39,281 nt of DNA. Source: CF-162 sp040882565 (GTDB lineage: Bacteria > Chloroflexota > Dehalococcoidia > SM23-28-2 > RBG-16-64-32). The notes under the pieces are model-generated. The model was not told the origin of the DNA and did not search any database. It was given only the letters and a program-made list of their open reading frames with translations. Shown piece by piece: positions 38,149-39,281 of the stretch (within the stretch, counting starts at the first letter, position 1; every line of letters starts with the position of its first letter). Where the stretch lies: assembly GCA_040882565.1 (NCBI GenBank), contig JBBEAZ010000010.1:1-39281 (forward strand). Direction: 5' to 3'. Made by a program: the position numbers and the translations under genes.

Positions 38149-39212
38149 TCGCACGCAGACTGCCGGCCCTTATCCTCGCGCTCACCGCCGGCCTGGCGCT
38201 TGCTGCCTGCGGCGACGACGATGACGGTGGCGGTGTGACAGGCGCGCGGGTGGAGGTGACCACAGTCGCCGACACCGCCGAGCGCGACGGCGAAATCAGC
38301 CTGCGCGAAGCGCTTGAAATTCTCGGCGGCGGTCTTGCCGTGGCCGACCTCGATGAGGGGGAGCAGGCCCGCGTCGATGGGCAGCCCGGGCCAACCTCCG
38401 CCGACACCATCACGTTCGCGCTCGCAGACGAGACCGTGATCGCCCTGACCGAGGCCCTGCCCGCGCTCAGGGCCGGCGACGAGACGATCGACGCCACGGG
38501 CGAAGAGGTCACAATCGACGGCTCCGCCTTGGACTTCGTTTGCCTGGAACTGGCCTCATCGGACAACAGGCTTTACGGACTGCGCTTCAGTGGTTGCCGG
38601 ACCGCCGTGCTGATCTCCGCCGGGGTCGTCGGCAACATTATCGGCGGCCCCCTGGAGGGCCAGGGCAACGTCCTCCTCGACGGCGCTGTCGGCATCGAGA
38701 TCAACGGCCGGCAGAACATCGTCCAGGGCAACCACATCGGTGTCGAGCCGAACAGCTCGGAGCCGCGGCCCTACGAGTTCGAAGCCATCTGGCTCACGCC
38801 GCAGGCCAGGGACAACATCATCGGCGGGCCGGGCGCAGGCGAGGGCAACGTCCTCTCCGGCAACGGCCTCTACGCGATCAGCATCGACGGCGCGCGCAAC
38901 AACGTCGTCCAGGGCAACTTCATCGGCCTCGACACCACCGGGCGCATCGGTGTTCCGAACAACGCAGGGGTCAACCTCCAGGCCGGCGCCTTCGGCAACC
39001 TCATCGGCGGCCCCAACGAAGGTGAGCGCAACGTGATCTCGGGCAACCGCCAGGGCGTCCTCCTCACCGGCGCCACCACCACCGGGAACACGATCCAGGG
39101 CAACATCTTCGGCACGAGCGTCGGCCAGGGCGAAGACATCCCCAACGACACCGATATATATGAAGACGCCGGTGTCGGCGAAAACCAGAAGATCGACAAC
39201 GACGTGGGCTAG
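38145..39212 (+). CDS. Right-handed parallel beta-helix lipoprotein (CSLREA-type N-terminus)
   Basis: 355 residues from the ATG at 38145, which overlaps the previous stop as ATGA; an ATG at 38136 is the alternative. Signal LPALILALTAGLALAAC is a lipobox, followed by an Asp/Gly tether. Next comes VEVTTVADTAERDGEISLREALE, close to the CSLREA domain found at the start of many beta-helix surface proteins. Repeated coils follow: NIIGGPLEGQGNVLL, NIIGGPGAGEGNVLSGN and NLIGGPNEGERNVISGN, alternating with VQGNHIG / VQGNFIG turns. No catalytic polysaccharide-lyase residues can be assigned. It is probably a surface stalk or glycan-interacting protein, co-translated with the propeller lipoprotein. Confidence 0.85.
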   Translation: MIARRLPALILALTAGLALAACGDDDDGGGVTGARVEVTTVADTAERDGEISLREALEILGGGLAVADLDEGEQARVDGQPGPTSADTITFALADETVIALTEALPALRAGDETIDATGEEVTIDGSALDFVCLELASSDNRLYGLRFSGCRTAVLISAGVVGNIIGGPLEGQGNVLLDGAVGIEINGRQNIVQGNHIGVEPNSSEPRPYEFEAIWLTPQARDNIIGGPGAGEGNVLSGNGLYAISIDGARNNVVQGNFIGLDTTGRIGVPNNAGVNLQAGAFGNLIGGPNEGERNVISGNRQGVLLTGATTTGNTIQGNIFGTSVGQGEDIPNDTDIYEDAGVGENQKIDNDVG

Positions 39213-39281
39213 CGGCGCGCTAGCGTGACCACGCCTCGCCGTTCCCTGAGCGCAGCCGTAGGCGCAGCGAAGGGCCTCGGC

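Overview
The window is high-GC DNA from an uncultured-looking bacterium. I think Chloroflexota (Dehalococcoidia-like) is most likely. The reasons are proteins that combine cohesin-like modules, thrombospondin type-3 calcium repeats and dockerins with the pattern WPPD...INISDVL.LKP.FG, plus PD40 and CSLREA-type lipoproteins. This assignment rests on gene style only; there is no rRNA or other phylogenetic marker here. A 100-N scaffold gap at 13166-13265 shows it is a draft or metagenomic assembly.

Layout. (1) Bases 1-1160, plus strand: an ArsR-type helix-turn-helix fused to a thioredoxin-type arsenate reductase (5' end outside the window), coupled to a VOC/glyoxalase-fold gene. (2) 1161-5615: a two-gene minus-strand signalling module, a membrane diguanylate cyclase/phosphodiesterase (GGDEF+EAL) and a lone membrane sensor protein. 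It is flanked by two related ~104-nt elements, at 1374-1476 and 5352-5455, of unknown nature. (3) 5616-36906: twelve minus-strand genes, about 31 kb, all for exported proteins. (4) 37099-39212, plus strand: two lipoproteins, a PD40 beta-propeller and a right-handed beta-helix protein.

Region 3 is the main interest. It encodes eleven cohesin-like domains in ten proteins, four canonical-looking C-terminal type-I dockerins, one atypical duplicated dockerin-like module, and six proteins ending in a membrane anchor or sorting-like tail. No glycoside hydrolase or carbohydrate-binding catalytic module is visible, so it is not a cellulosome. The simplest reading is a calcium-dependent cell-surface scaffold. 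Small anchored cohesin proteins would hold very large secreted proteins (1532, 2416 and 426 residues) that carry both cohesin and dockerin and could assemble head to tail. Shared Cys brackets, shared sub-modules and a swap of membrane anchor for dockerin on the same ectodomain suggest one co-evolving family. The direct cohesin-dockerin interaction is inference.

Genes are mostly separated by 70-320 bp, often containing strong GC-rich hairpins, so the locus is probably several transcription units. A good sigma-70-type promoter (TTGACA-17-TACAGT) precedes the first minus-strand gene (35134-36906). The neighbouring c-di-GMP enzyme may tune surface or biofilm behaviour, but that link is positional only.
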